NCBI GenBank assembly: GCA_019426215.1 | Contig: CM033393.1 | Location: 3,754,046-3,818,045 of the forward strand | Length of the DNA stretch: 64,000 nucleotides | Source: Buddleja alternifolia | Lineage: Eukaryota > Streptophyta > Magnoliopsida > Lamiales > Scrophulariaceae | Direction of reading: 5' to 3' | Shown here: one piece after another, positions 10,528 through 22,557 of the stretch | Layout of the letters: every line of letters starts with the position of its first letter | How positions within the stretch are numbered: the first letter of the stretch is position 1 | Program-made: the position numbers and the translations under genes | Notes under the pieces: model-generated | The model's input: the letters and a program-made list of their open reading frames with translations, nothing else | Databases searched by the model: none | Told to the model about the DNA's origin: nothing

Positions 10528-11376
10528 GTTATTACTAGGGGGTGTACACGATCGGGTTCGGGCGGTTTTAGGAAAAAAATTAACTCGACCCGACATGTGC
10601 GGGTTGACAAAATATCAAATCGAAAACACATAATTATCTTTTCAAACCGAGCGGTTCGGGTCGGTCGGATTTAATGTTTTAGCGGGCGGGTTGGCGGGTT
10701 ATCAAATTATAGTTATAATTTTTACAACTTAATTTTAGTTATAACTAGTAAGTAAGAAATTAAATAGGATACTTGTTGTACATTTATAAAAAAAAAATTG
10801 AGTTGGTGAGAAATACACAAATAAGGGGTGTTATTAAATAAAATTCATATTATCATGATTTCTAAGGAGTGAGAAACTCTAAAATATTAATAAAATTAAT
10901 ATTTTTTATAAGTTTATCATCAAAATATACATATACATATAAATTTTTCGTTCAAATCAAATAAAAATAAGTGTTCAAACGAGTCAATTTGTTTGCTCAA
11001 ATGAAAAATAAAGCATGTTACATTAATATAAATAAACCACTCTTATTAGAGAGTATATATGCATATATAGTTTTCAAAGTTTAGTGTTAATCTTTAACTA
11101 TATATACTTATACTTGTAACATTAACTATATATACTTATACTTGTAACATTAACTATATATACTTATATTTGTAACATAAATGATTAGCGGTCGGGTTGC
11201 GGGTTAGGCGGGTTACAATTATTAAACCCACCACCCGACCCGAAAATGGCGGGTTGCAATAATTTCAACCCGCCACTATTATTTAATAATTTTAAACCGA
11301 CGGTTTTCGGGTGGATCGACTCGAATTGAGCGGTTCGAACGGGTTGGACGGGTTTATGTACACCCCTAGTTATTAC
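10528..11376. mobile_element. hAT-type non-autonomous transposon
   Basis: Element 10536-11368, with terminal inverted repeats TAGGGGGTGTACA / TGTACACCCCTA and a perfect 8-bp TSD GTTATTAC on both sides. Such TIRs and an 8-bp TSD mark the hAT superfamily. Both subterminal regions are rich in CGGGT/ACCCG motifs, likely transposase-binding repeats. No transposase is encoded. A 28-bp unit (TAACTATATATACTTATACT and flank) is repeated about three times near 11094-11180. Confidence 0.93.
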
Positions 11377-12193
11377 AACAAAAATATTGTTTTTGAAGTA
11401 AGATTAATAATATATTAAGATTACATCTTTAGCACGCGTGTCACTCGTACTTGGCGCTTAATAAATAGGTAATTTATTGATACTAATGACTTTTCTAGAC
11501 TCAATAAGCTCAAAAATTTTGGTTGGATAGATCTTGACGCCCATCCAATAACACTTTAATTTGTAAATTACTAGTTACACATGGACTCCAACAAATGACA
11601 CATCTCATATATCTATTTTCATTCCATATTTTATCATATATTTCATGTTATAAATATATAAATCCGTATAAAAGGTTTTCTATGTGCTACTGAAGTTGAT
11701 TACATTTGGCGTACATTTATGAAATACAAAAATATTAGATGAAATATTGAATTGAAATCGAAAACACAAGAGCTAAATGACATATGAGGTTGAGAACATT
11801 AAATTTAATATCTTATAACCTATCATATCAAAAAAAAGAAACAAGAAAAAAAAAATCATATAGATATATCTTGCACATCCTATCCACTAAACTACCCAAA
11901 TCCTCCTTTTCAATTTTTTAAATTAAAAATTCTATTATTAGTAAATTGCCTTAAAGCTGTTAGCTCAAAGTCCAAAAATGAATCTATAAAGTTTTGCCTC
12001 TTTTTTCTCCAGCTTAACAACCTCGACCTCCTTTTATCCACCTGATGACTCTTCAAATCATTTAGAGACCCTTTCCTCTTTTTTTTTCTTTTTTCTTTTT
12101 TTTTAAACACAACGGTGAACCCATTAATCAATTACCAACTAAATCTTTTTTGAAACAAAATTACCAACTAAATCAAATACTGCATGAACTGTT
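11377..12193. other. intergenic DNA
   Basis: AT-rich, with polypurine/polypyrimidine runs near 11830-11860 and 12060-12110. No gene recognised. Confidence 0.5.
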
Positions 12194-12735
12194 TGTATTT
12201 TTGGAACAATTGCAAATTTAGTCCTGTAACTTTAGGGGTTGGCAAAATTAGTCATGTATCTTGTGTAACTAGCAAAATTGGTTCCATAACTTTCAAAAAG
12301 TCGCGATTTAAGGACACTTTTCAATTGAAAACCCTAATTTCATCGGAAATTAATACCAATTAAAATTGGGGATTTTGCAATTTCCGGCAATATTTGCACG
12401 CATATAGTATGACATGATTTATTTTTGACACATAAGACGCCAAATTAGATTATTTTTTTTGAGTGAAAGAAAATAAATAATAAAATAAAACTAAGTCACT
12501 AATGTCAAAAAAAAGAGGTATGTCATACTCTACGTGTGTAAATCTGGCCGAAAATTGTAAAACCCCCAATTTTAATGACCATTTCCGAGGAAATTAGGGT
12601 TTTCACTTGAAAAATGTCTTTAAATCGCAATATCTGAAAATTACGGGACAAATTATGCCAATTACACAAGAAACGGGACCAATCTTGCTACCCCTAATGT
12701 TACAGGACCAAATTTGCAATTTTTCCTGTATTTTT
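12194..12735. mobile_element. MULE-type foldback MITE
   Basis: Element 12203-12726, flanked by a perfect 9-bp TSD TGTATTTTT. About 200 bp at each end are imperfect inverted copies (starting GGAACAATTGCAAATTT on one side and GGAAAAATTGCAAATTT on the other), separated by a short AT-rich centre. Long TIRs and a 9-bp TSD fit non-autonomous Mutator-like elements. No protein is encoded. Confidence 0.9.
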
Positions 12736-13894
12736 ACCAAAGAAATCTTACTAAGCATCAAAAGATATGAGCCACTTTTTCATGCAAATCAAGGAAACTA
12801 GTACGGAGTTCACTTTTGTGTTCAAGTGTCAATGTCTCCTCCAGTTCCTCCTGTAGTAGAATCAAAGTAGATGGATCCACACTTCACCTTCCATAGAGCG
12901 AATCTCATGTCTTCCGATGATCTCCAAAATCATTTAGAACCTTAACTCTATCGAGTTGCCACAATATGTTTGATTTCATTATACTTGTGCCGGTTTGTTC
13001 AATCAAATTGGATCATTTATTTTAAATCGTGATTCATCACCTATTTCATGCATGTACTTATATGCATAACAAGTGTATAAATCTCATCTCCTATTTCTTT
13101 TAATTATACTTGCACTTGTCACACATATAAATACACAAAATAGGAAACGATTCGGTTTCATATTCAATAGTGCAATATGCTCTTCACTCATCTAGTCCAT
13201 CTTTTAGAACTAACACCCCCATCACACCCAAAAGAAAATTAAAATAAAAAAGATTAAAAAAAAAAGGTTTATGGCTCCTAATAAATTAAACGTGTAGCAC
13301 TTCTCCCAACACCAATATTTAGATAAAAATTTTATGAAAAATCTTGCGGCATATCCATTTATAAAGTCATGATAGTCAATTTTCTTAATCCCCATGATAA
13401 CCATCATTGTTCTAGAGTCACATAAATGCCTTGAAAACTGAGTAGATTCATGAAATTCATGCTATTTTGGATGATTTTCACGAATTCAGATTTTAACTTG
13501 ATCAATCATGGCGTCAATTTTCATTGGACAGGGTAATCGATTTGTATGAAAGATGATAAATATTCACGCTCCTAAAAATAAATGACATCCATTAACTTCA
13601 AAATGGACAATGACTAAAATGTAGCCAAGATTTTGGTGGAAATTTAATCTGAGTAGTTAAGGAATGTGCCCTCATTTTAATATTTCAAGGGGCATAATCA
13701 CTTTTTTCTGATTTGGGGACATTTATTTGAAGAGGTAACATTTAGAGGAGGTTAAGTACACTTTGCCCTATATATATAATAATAAAATTCTACAATTGGG
13801 AAAGTCCTAATATCCATTATCCCTTTGAGATCGCATAAAGCTTCACACCAATGGAACTTACTTTAAATATTGATATCTTACCTACAATTCAATC
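12736..13894. other. intergenic DNA
   Basis: No gene or bounded element recognised. Confidence 0.5.
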
Positions 13895-14265
13895 TGTATT
13901 ATTAGGGCTGAAAGACGAACCAAGCTACTCGATACTCGGCTCGAGCTCGATCGCTTAAAGCTCGTTTGAGCTCGGTTCATCAACATATCAAACCAAGGTT
14001 GAACAACATTTTGTATTTGATAAGTTTAGAAGCTCTGTTCGAGCTCTGCTTGATTAGTAAAATTGGTAGAAACATGTATAAAAAAGTCAAGCTACTCGAG
14101 TTCGACTCATGTTCGGCTCGATTAAAGCTCGTATGAGCTCGATTCGATTAATAATTAAACAAACTCAAACACAAATTTTAAAGCTCGATTGTAATTCAAA
14201 CAAGGTTGAACAACAACTTGTTCAGCTTGACTCGACTCTACTATTTTACAATCCCTACGTATTGT
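13895..14265. mobile_element. hAT-like MITE rich in CTCGAGCTCG, copy 1
   Basis: Begins TAGGGCTG at 13903 and ends CAATCCCTA at 14257. The flanking octamers TGTATTAT and CGTATTGT agree at 6 of 8 positions. The interior has many GCTCGAGCTCG / GAGCTCG motifs. A close relative lies at 49.1 kb and a more distant one at 56.2 kb. Confidence 0.7.
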
Positions 14266-14659
14266 TGTTATAAAACCTTTAATTATTGTAATAGTTAATC
14301 TTCCCTTTTCTTTCCTTTTCTTCATGCTTGAAGTATTTTATTTCATTTAATTTATTGAAGAGGATTAGTTGTATTATTATTTTTTTCTAAATTATGAAAT
14401 GTGAAAAGATGTGAAAGTTGGCCGATGACATATAACATCTACTCCTATCAAATTTTATTGTGTCCAACGATCTCCGTCAACTGAAATGATCTTTAACTAA
14501 TTTTGTTTTATCTTTTCCAACATGCCGTGAGGTAAAAAAAAACGTACAGTGAATACGATCCAACACTTCCGATTTACAATTTTAACCATGATCAGAGCAT
14601 GGTGACTCACTCTTCCCACCCATGGTAACAATTGGGCAGAAATTGTTGCTCTCCTTCCA

Positions 14660-14698
<39 letters not shown>

Positions 14699-15873
14699 AT
14701 AATGCCAATTGTAAAGATAGATTATTTTATCTCAACCACGTGATAAAGATCACATGCATTTAAATTCTCACTTGCTAATCTCAAAAGTTCATTATAATTG
14801 CTCACTTGCTGTATCTCTACGAGGAATTTTAGTCAAAAGGTAAAGATATATAGTATATATATTTAATCAACATGCAGGTTTACTACACTTATTGAAGTTC
14901 TTTCTTTTTCAACGCAGTCATGCATGATTAAATATATTGGAAAGAGAAAAAGAAAAAGGAAAGGAAGACAAAAGAATAGAAAGAGGACCAGAATGACTTT
15001 TGTGGAACGTACTAGGCATAGGATTTCACGGAAAAGTTTTGACATTTGCCAAAACAAATAAGCAAATTAATTTCCTAACACTATTAGGGTTTTCTAAAGA
15101 GTTCAGTTTCATAATAATCACAACTTTTTCATACAATATTGATTGAGCTCACACATTCATGAACTCCACTTAGTTTCATATTCAAATAAATTTGTATGTA
15201 ACTATTAAACGTATACAATATAAAAAAATATCCTGAAGTGACGTATTTACTTTATAATCAAATTGCTTATAACTTTATTTCAATAATATCGAATGGCTCA
15301 TAATTTTACTTGGACAATATTTTATGCATATACGATCGACTGACTTAATTAGTTGATGTCCCAATTGTTTTTTTTTTTTAACTTTTGAAAAAGGAACATT
15401 AGTATATCTATATAATCAACTAATAATTCTCTTGTACGAATTTTATGCCTCCGGCCCAAAAAATTTAAGGGTATTTTTGTAATTTTACAATAATTTTGTA
15501 ATCTTAATGTTCAATTATAAATAGATGAGCATGTCTCTTTGTACGTAGTCCACTACTCAGAATATTAAAAAGATCTTTAATATGGCCGAGGAAGCAAGCA
15601 TTATTCATTGAACCAGGTAATCTTATTCGGATTGATTTGTTCCTAACATCTTTCTCTCACACTCATTTAAATTTAGAGAGAAAAGTAATTCTATAATGGA
15701 CTAGGAGCATTGCTCCTAATTTATCTATCACCATATATACAATCATATGGGGATAGGTAATTTTCATCATCCATCCCCATGTGATCCAATGGTTTTCAGT
15801 GACTAGGACTAATGCTCTGGAAGCATCTTAAAATTTTCAGTAGAGATACCAAAAAAACACAAACTTAAAGAAC
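14266..15873. other. intergenic DNA with compound microsatellite
   Basis: Contains a (CA)n(TA)n tract near 14661-14698. No credible gene; short frames are AT-rich noise. Confidence 0.5.
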
Positions 15874-16469
15874 TAAGGGCTTGTTTGGTTGGCTGTTTTT
15901 GGCTTCTCTTGGCGTTTTTTGGGAACAAAAAATGGGAAAACACGTTTGGTTGAGTGTTTCCAAATACCTGTTTTGCAGAATTTTGAGTCACCCAAGAGAC
16001 GATTTTGGAGAACAGGTTTTAGGTGTTTTGCAGAATTCTCAGTCACCCAAGGCAAAAATTGACAGAATGTCCAAAACACGGAGTGTCAATTACTGTGCAC
16101 TTATCCTCCAAATATTTTCTTTTAAAGATATGAGAATGCCTTTCTTTCAGATCCTTTTGAAGAAGATGAACAGAATCTTCTTCCTTTTCTTTTTCTTTTT
16201 TCTTTTATTTTTTTTATTTAATTAATATTTTGAAATTATTTGAATAATATATATGTTACACCTAAAAATAGTCTCATTCAAACGTGCTTTTGTATTTTTT
16301 TAATTACAAAATAATTTCTTCCAACGCATTCTCGAAGAACATATGATTTGTAGAATAGGTGCCAAACAGGTTTTCAATAATTTTTATTCTTCAAAAACTG
16401 TTCTATAGAATCGTTCTATAAAACTGTTCTGCAAAACTACAAAAACAAAAAGTGTCAAACAGACCCTAA
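15874..16469. mobile_element. PIF/Harbinger (Tourist-like) MITE, complete copy
   Basis: Element 15877-16466 begins GGGCTTGTTTGGTTGG and ends CAAACAGACCC, with the 3-bp TSD TAA on both sides, as in PIF/Harbinger elements. A second, shortened copy at 23.76 kb shares most of the sequence. Several frames of 60-115 codons inside both copies overlap on opposite strands, resemble no protein and are by-products. Confidence 0.88.
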
Positions 16470-16637
16470 ACATTCTCTTGCCTAAATGATTTATTAATAG
16501 CCACAAGAGGCCACAAGAGCATAATGCATCTTTAGCCCAATTGGAGTTGTTCTTTAATAATGTGACTACTGTCTATAATGATGATACTGTTGAGGAAATT
16601 AAATATCTATTGACTTTCACCATTTTTATGAGATAAT

Positions 16638-17488
16638 GGCTATGTTTGGATGTATTTTTATTTTATTTTCAATCGTCATTTTTCAAAATGTATGGGAGCA
16701 GGGACGGAGCTAGGGGAGGACTGAAGGGTGTGCTCGTCCCCCTTCAATTTTGAAAAATTATTTTTTTACCTTACAAAATTTTTTATATTTGAATTTTGGC
16801 CCCCCTCAAGATAAAGAATATCGCGTTTTCTCCCTTTACTCTAAGTTCCCCCTTCCCCCCCAAAAAAACCCAAAATCCTGGTTATAACGAAAGGGATATA
16901 AGAGTATAAAGTATGTCAAAAGTTGTAATTGAACCTAGTTCTTTCTTATATTTTCCCCCATAAATATAACGTACTGTACCGCGGGGGGCAAGCCCCCCAC
17001 AACCCCCCCCCCCCCCCCCCCCCCCTCCCTCCCTCCCTCAAATCCTTAAAATTCGTTTATTTAGCAAAAAAAAAGTGTATAGCTACATCACAACAATCTC
17101 GCCCTCTTGGGTAAAATTCCTGGCTCCATCCATGTATGGGGGAATGAATTTTTTTATTTTTGTGTGAAAAAAATTGGTGTGTTTGGTTGTGTTTTTAAAA
17201 ATGGTTGAAATTGGTGATTATAATATGTGAAATGATTGAAAAGTAATGATTAGACAAATAGTTTGGATTAAAAAATTTAAAGAAGATGAGAGAGAAAAGT
17301 GATAAAAAAAATTGTGAGATGGGTGATATGAAATATAATTTTAAAGAAATGATTAAAATTTATTGGGAACGTAAAAATGAGAATGAAAATGAGAATATTT
17401 TCAGTTAAAAACAGTTAAAATGTGTATTTTATTTTCAGATGAAAATGAAAACAAAAAAAGCAGTTTGAAAACACAAACAAACAAGGGC
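16638..17488. mobile_element. MITE of the GGC..TGTTTGG type, interrupted by a hAT element
   Basis: Outer ends GGCTATGTTTGGATG and CAAACAAGGGC form a weak inverted repeat. The right two thirds match, in reverse orientation, the MITE at 34.85-35.27 kb. The left part is separated from the rest by the hAT insertion at 16699-17134. No clean TSD for the outer element. Confidence 0.65.
16691..17142. mobile_element. hAT-like element of the CAGGGACGGAGC family, nested
   Basis: Element 16699-17134 has ends CAGGGACGGAGCTAGG and (reverse) CATGGATGGAGCCAGG. Flanking octamers TATGGGAG and TATGGGGG differ at one base, fitting an 8-bp hAT TSD. It contains a run of about 23 C near 17003-17025. Relatives are at 19.25, 21.09 and perhaps 41.39 kb. 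Confidence 0.8.
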
Positions 17489-19239
17489 ATAGTGTTTGCC
17501 TTTAATCCTACCTAATATTACCGTCAAAACCGATTAATTATATGATAAATGAATTATACTTAAATTACCTCAAAATATGATCGTTCGTTCAATGGAATAA
17601 CCAAACCTGTAATTAATTAACATGAATTCAGATTCAACCCCCATCAAAAAAAAATCACATTTTGCGTAAAATGAAACATAAAAAAGAGAAAATTTACCCA
17701 ACTTAATACAGTATGCAATTGACAGATATGTGGGATGGGTTTTAAAATGTTTAGCTTCATTTATAGAAGCAAAAAGTGGAGCACAATTGATTATGAAGCT
17801 CCATCCGCTGTAAATGATATCGAGCAGGGGAGATTTTCAAAATCTAATGTCTGAAACAATTTATTACATCTTATTTAATGCATGTTGTAATTAATAGGAT
17901 ATAAGAGAGCGAAATGGTTCCAAATTTTTTTTTACAAGAGGATAAATGGGTCATCCACATAGCAGCATTTATTAGGTGAAAATGAAGATAGCATTATCGG
18001 AACCACCCCCACCCCCCCCCCCCCCCCCCCCCCCCGGGGAGATTACTTATCGCTGGTATTGATTAAAAGTCGGGCCAATAATGGGCCTATTTTTGGTAAT
18101 GGACTTCCATCTCTAATACCAAATAACTGAAAATGGCAGATAAAATTGTATTTTTCCTTTTTTCTTCCCTACCAAATGAGTCCTTGGTGTATAATTTTAA
18201 ATGAACATGACAAGTAACAAGACACCATTACAGCACTTTACTATTTGATTAGTTAATTGTAGCTAAACCCAATCAGATTTAAAATATAAACTCGTGACAA
18301 CGTAGGCGTTTCATTTTGAACAAAAAATGGAGAGTCCATTTGTCGTACTTTGATGTGTTCAATTTTCAATTTTTCATATATTCAAATGTTTCCTACCCTA
18401 ATTACTTCCCCTGCCCAAAGTTTTTATCTTTATTTCTTTTTCAGTACAATAATAATTATTTTCAAATTACCCGCTCAATTCTAGGGATGATGCACCATTA
18501 TTACTTTTAAGGGAAATTATACAGAGATATGTACACTGTCTTTTTTTTTTTAGCAGAGAGATATGCACACTTTGACTGCTTTTGCTCTCATTTATACTAA
18601 GCGTCATGTTTGTATAGAGTATATATAGGGAAATTACAGTATTCGTTCTATAGAACAGGGTTTATTATAATTTAATTTTATTATTTTCAACATTATAAAA
18701 ATTGTCCAAGTTAATTTTATTTATTTATTTGCTATTAGTTACATCCATAAAAAAAATGAATAGAATTTCATGGCTAACATGCACATGCCTTTAAGAGTTT
18801 ATGCAAATCAAATAATGGACGTCAAATACAAGGCATGTGATCAAATTAACGGTGGCAATTTATTTTTTGATGGTTGAAACTAAAATTGTAAGAATATATG
18901 TGCAGGAGACTACTTTTGCAAATCTATAAAGAATAAGACTAATTGAGGACATATATGGAGCTAATATTGCAATTTTTCCAAATATATATTTGCAAAACAA
19001 AACCAGGTTGTTGTTCACTGAAAGTATCCGTTCATTTCATATTTCACTCACATGTATATGTTATTTGTGTTAAATATCCATGTTACTTGTACATTTAAAG
19101 AAAATTCTATATTTACAGCGTAATGATAAGTAAAAACCTGAGTTGTTAATTATTAAAAAAAAAAAAAAAAACCTAGTGATAGAATTTTGTGCAAGAGATG
19201 TGAGGAGAATCGAGTCTAATTATTTGGTCTATCATCATC
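17489..19239. other. intergenic DNA with long C tract
   Basis: A C-rich tract at about 18006-18035 with a run of some 24 C is the only striking feature. No gene recognised. Confidence 0.55.
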
Positions 19240-19247
19240 TACCCAGC

Positions 19248-20028
19248 CAGGGACGGAGTCGGGGGTTGGAAGGTGCCCCCCTCCCCCGCGTATAAATTTT
19301 AAAAAACTTGTACTTTCGTCTCACTAAAAAATAATAAAAAGCAAAATAAATTCATATTTCTGACCCACAAACTAGCTCAAATCCACATAGTAGAAATATT
19401 TACCAATTGAATATTTCAGTAGGCTTTATAGTCAAAATTTTAAGTTAGAATTCTTGTTATAATTTTACAGTTTCACATCACCCATGATTTGTTTAAATCA
19501 CATCAATCATTTCTCTTCTCTTCTATATAATAAGTATCTTTTTATTTTTGGTTTTTTTATAGTCGATTTCCACGAAAGTGGATGTTATTAATGAAACGTA
19601 ACAATGATTGTCATTTTTAATTTGAAATATAATTGATATTAGTCAAATCACACTTTTTAGGCTTTTTATGTTTTGTTTTATTTAAAATTAGGACCATTTT
19701 TCATTTTAGTTTTAAAACTATATATATTTGATTAGTTATGAAAAGTGTATCAAATATTATTTTTATGTGGTTCGGCAATAACCTATGTTCATAGGAGAAG
19801 ATAAGAGAATTTAACTATTAACAAAAGAGGTACAGAGTACAAAGTATGTCAAAAGTTTTTACTAAACCTAATCCTCAATTTTTTCCGCATACATATTTAT
19901 AGCATACCGTACCGTGGGAGGCAAGCCCACCGCACCCCCACGCAATCCTTCGACTACCAAGCAAACGAAGCGCGGGTATATCACAACAATATCACCTCCT
20001 CTTAATAGACTTCCTAACTCCGTCCCTG
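19248..20028. mobile_element. hAT-like element of the CAGGGACGGAG family, longer copy
   Basis: Ends CAGGGACGGAGTCGG and (reverse) CAGGGACGGAGTTAGG form a good TIR pair. Interior stretches such as ACCGTGGGAGGCAAGCCCAC and ATATCACAACAATATC recur in the 16.7-kb copy, so they are one family. The flanks do not show an 8-bp duplication. No transposase frame. Confidence 0.7.
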
Positions 20029-20521
20029 TATCTATATCTAGCCAAAGGTGCACATAACTTTTTGCCCAATATACATTGCTAACATCATGAAATTAAATAA
20101 TCAAAAATTTCAAGTAATTGGCCAAGCCGCTAAAGTAGCTAAAGTAGTGATGAATCCCGTCAGTAAAATGGAACTCATTATTTAGTAAATATTAATTATT
20201 CTTTATAATCTCATACATTAAAATATCCCAATTTACACTTAAGAACTCACCCATGCATGCATAAGAAATTTCACACCGAAAGTTTTCTAAATATTCAATT
20301 CCCAAATATCAGAAAAGAAATCCAAATCACCTAAACTATAAGTATAATCCACATGTTTATCCACTCTATAATAGAAAAGATTATAACGAGATAAGATTAA
20401 GAAATAAATAAATTTAAATTAATTAGGTCATATCAATTTTGGGCTTTGTGAAAAGCTACTATAATTGTGGTGGAACAAATCGTTATGTTGGCTTATTCAT
20501 GAAGTGATTTTCCTTTTCATG

Positions 20522-20523
<2 letters not shown>

Positions 20524-20564
<41 letters not shown>

Positions 20565-20667
20565 TATACATGTATACATTTCTATAAATTTAATAAAAAA
20601 TAAAAAGATACGTCACGCAACAGTTCTACTTTCTTTCTTTCTTTCTTTCTTTTTTTTTTTTTTTTTA
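20524..20667. repeat. microsatellites (CA)n(TA)n and (TTTC)n
   Basis: A CA/TA compound tract at about 20524-20561 is followed at about 20629-20667 by TTTC repeats running into poly-T. Confidence 0.85.
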
Positions 20668-21083
20668 CTTCTTTTGTGTGGCCGTGCCTTTGTTCTTCTT
20701 TCCCCTAATTAAGTGGACTTTCGAAAGTGCTTTCCCACTAAGAGTGGCTAATGTGTCGTCACAAAAATTGAAAAGATTAATGTACTCTGAAAAATCTGCG
20801 AGAATTTTTGGTATTTCTATGAGTTTGGATGCCAATTAAAGGAAGATGCGGATCAAAAATCTTCAAAATCCTTCACATAAAATTATTATTATGACGCTAG
20901 AAGCTTGGCCTAGTGATTTAAGAATAGAAATTGTTTTGCTACATTTTTCAAATTCTTAAATCTCACACAAAAAAATTTATAGATCAAACTTTAGGAGTGA
21001 CAATGATTCTTCACCATTACTTGATATCCCATTTACATTTAATGAGAAACTCTATTAATGGTGAAAATAATCAAAGAGAGTTG

Positions 21084-21286
21084 CCCGTGACCAGGGACAG
21101 AGCCAGGATTCAGAGCTCGGGGGGGGGAGGGGAGGGGGGAATGTAAAAATTTGGGAAAATCTTAATATTTTTAGATTTTGAGGGGGGCGAATGTCAAAAA
21201 TAAAAAATTTATGGGGGGCAAAATGTAAAAAGTAAAAATTTTGTAGGGAAAAAAAAATGTAACCCCCCCCCCCCGGGGCCCGTGAC
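21084..21286. mobile_element. short CAGGGACAGAGCC-family insertion
   Basis: The insertion 21092-21278 starts CAGGGACAGAGCCAGG and is flanked by the 8-bp direct repeat CCCGTGAC (21084-21091, 21279-21286). The interior is made of G-rich and C-rich blocks; the right end CCCCGGGG is not a good match to the left TIR. The exact TSD supports a hAT-type insertion with a degraded end. Confidence 0.7.
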
Positions 21287-21764
21287 GGAAGAACGAAATG
21301 ACATACGAAATTTTATTATTGAGATGCAAAAATCATAAGTCATTGAATTTGAACAGTTAACAATCTTAATCTTCTTCACATCATCACACTTAAATAATGT
21401 TTCAGCCTATTAGGAAAGACAATGGCATCACTAAATTATTTTCAAAATTCAAGTGAAAAAATATATTTTTGGACTTTAACCTATTATATATAAAATATAA
21501 AGATAACTTGATGCAATAATTCATAATAATTATTTTTATTTGCAATTTAAAATTTTGACTTGTGTAAGCTCTCAGCTCTTGCATTTGCTCCCACATTCAC
21601 TCTCGTTTTAATGATTTAGTTTGCACCTTTTATTCCAATTTCTTGCGACTCATATTCTAAATGAATATCAAGTGTGGGTGTTGATATTATATATATTTGA
21701 CATGTATCTGCGAAATAAAACATGAGATGAAATAAGAATTAATTGGAATGGAAGATCTAAAACT

Positions 21765-22557
21765 AGGGGTGCTCGCGATACGTTTTCGGTGTTTTTCACC
21801 TAGCTATTCTCAAATGGAATTGCAAAATGCGATTTTACAAAATAATAATTTTAAATTGCGATTTTGAGATTCAAAATTGCTTATGTGATTCTGTGCGGTT
21901 TAGCAGTTTTTTAAATTGATTTATATAAACTTATAAAATTAGAATTGTATCTTAAAGTGTTAATAAACTAAAAAGTCAAGCAATTTTTTCATTGAACTCT
22001 CCAATGAAAAGAATTTGTAAAAACTGTAACTAAGCTTGTAAAAGTTGTGACTTTAAATTATTAAAATATAAGATCATAATTAGCAGATAGAAATCAATGA
22101 GGACTTTAAGTTACCACTAAAACCAACAGATAAGATAGACAATTGATGGTAAATACGAGACATACAAAGTCATTCTTATAACATCTGATCCACATTATAA
22201 TTAATTTAGTAGACTTGAACTCTTCAAAGAGCTCTAAACCACGAACTACATGGATTAAATCATCATCACAAAGTCATGAAGTACAAATCCATTATTATAA
22301 CTCATGTGTAATGCGTATGGCTATTTTGATTCCAAAAATAAACTATCAAGTATTATTAGAAAAAATTTAATATTTTATATATATATATATATATAGGCGG
22401 TGTGGTGCGATGAATTTTTTTTTTTACAAGTAAAACTAAAACCAAACCAACATAGCAATGCAGTTTTCATTTAATTTTGAAATCGATGATTTTTATAAAA
22501 AATTTGACAAAATCACGACAGTCCAATGCGATCGATTTGGCCGGTTTTTTAACTCTT
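21765..22557. mobile_element. decayed hAT-like element
   Basis: Begins TAGGGGTGCTCGCGATACG, a start common in plant hAT elements, followed by repeated GCGGTTT/GCGATTT-like motifs. The right end (GGCCGGTTTTTTAAC) looks like a mutated counterpart. No TSD found. Includes a (TA)n tract near 22376-22395. Confidence 0.4.

Noticed and set aside
15809..16225. Several overlapping frames of 60-114 codons, repeated at 23667-24026
   Set aside because: They overlap on both strands inside two copies of one PIF/Harbinger MITE and its flank and look like no protein.
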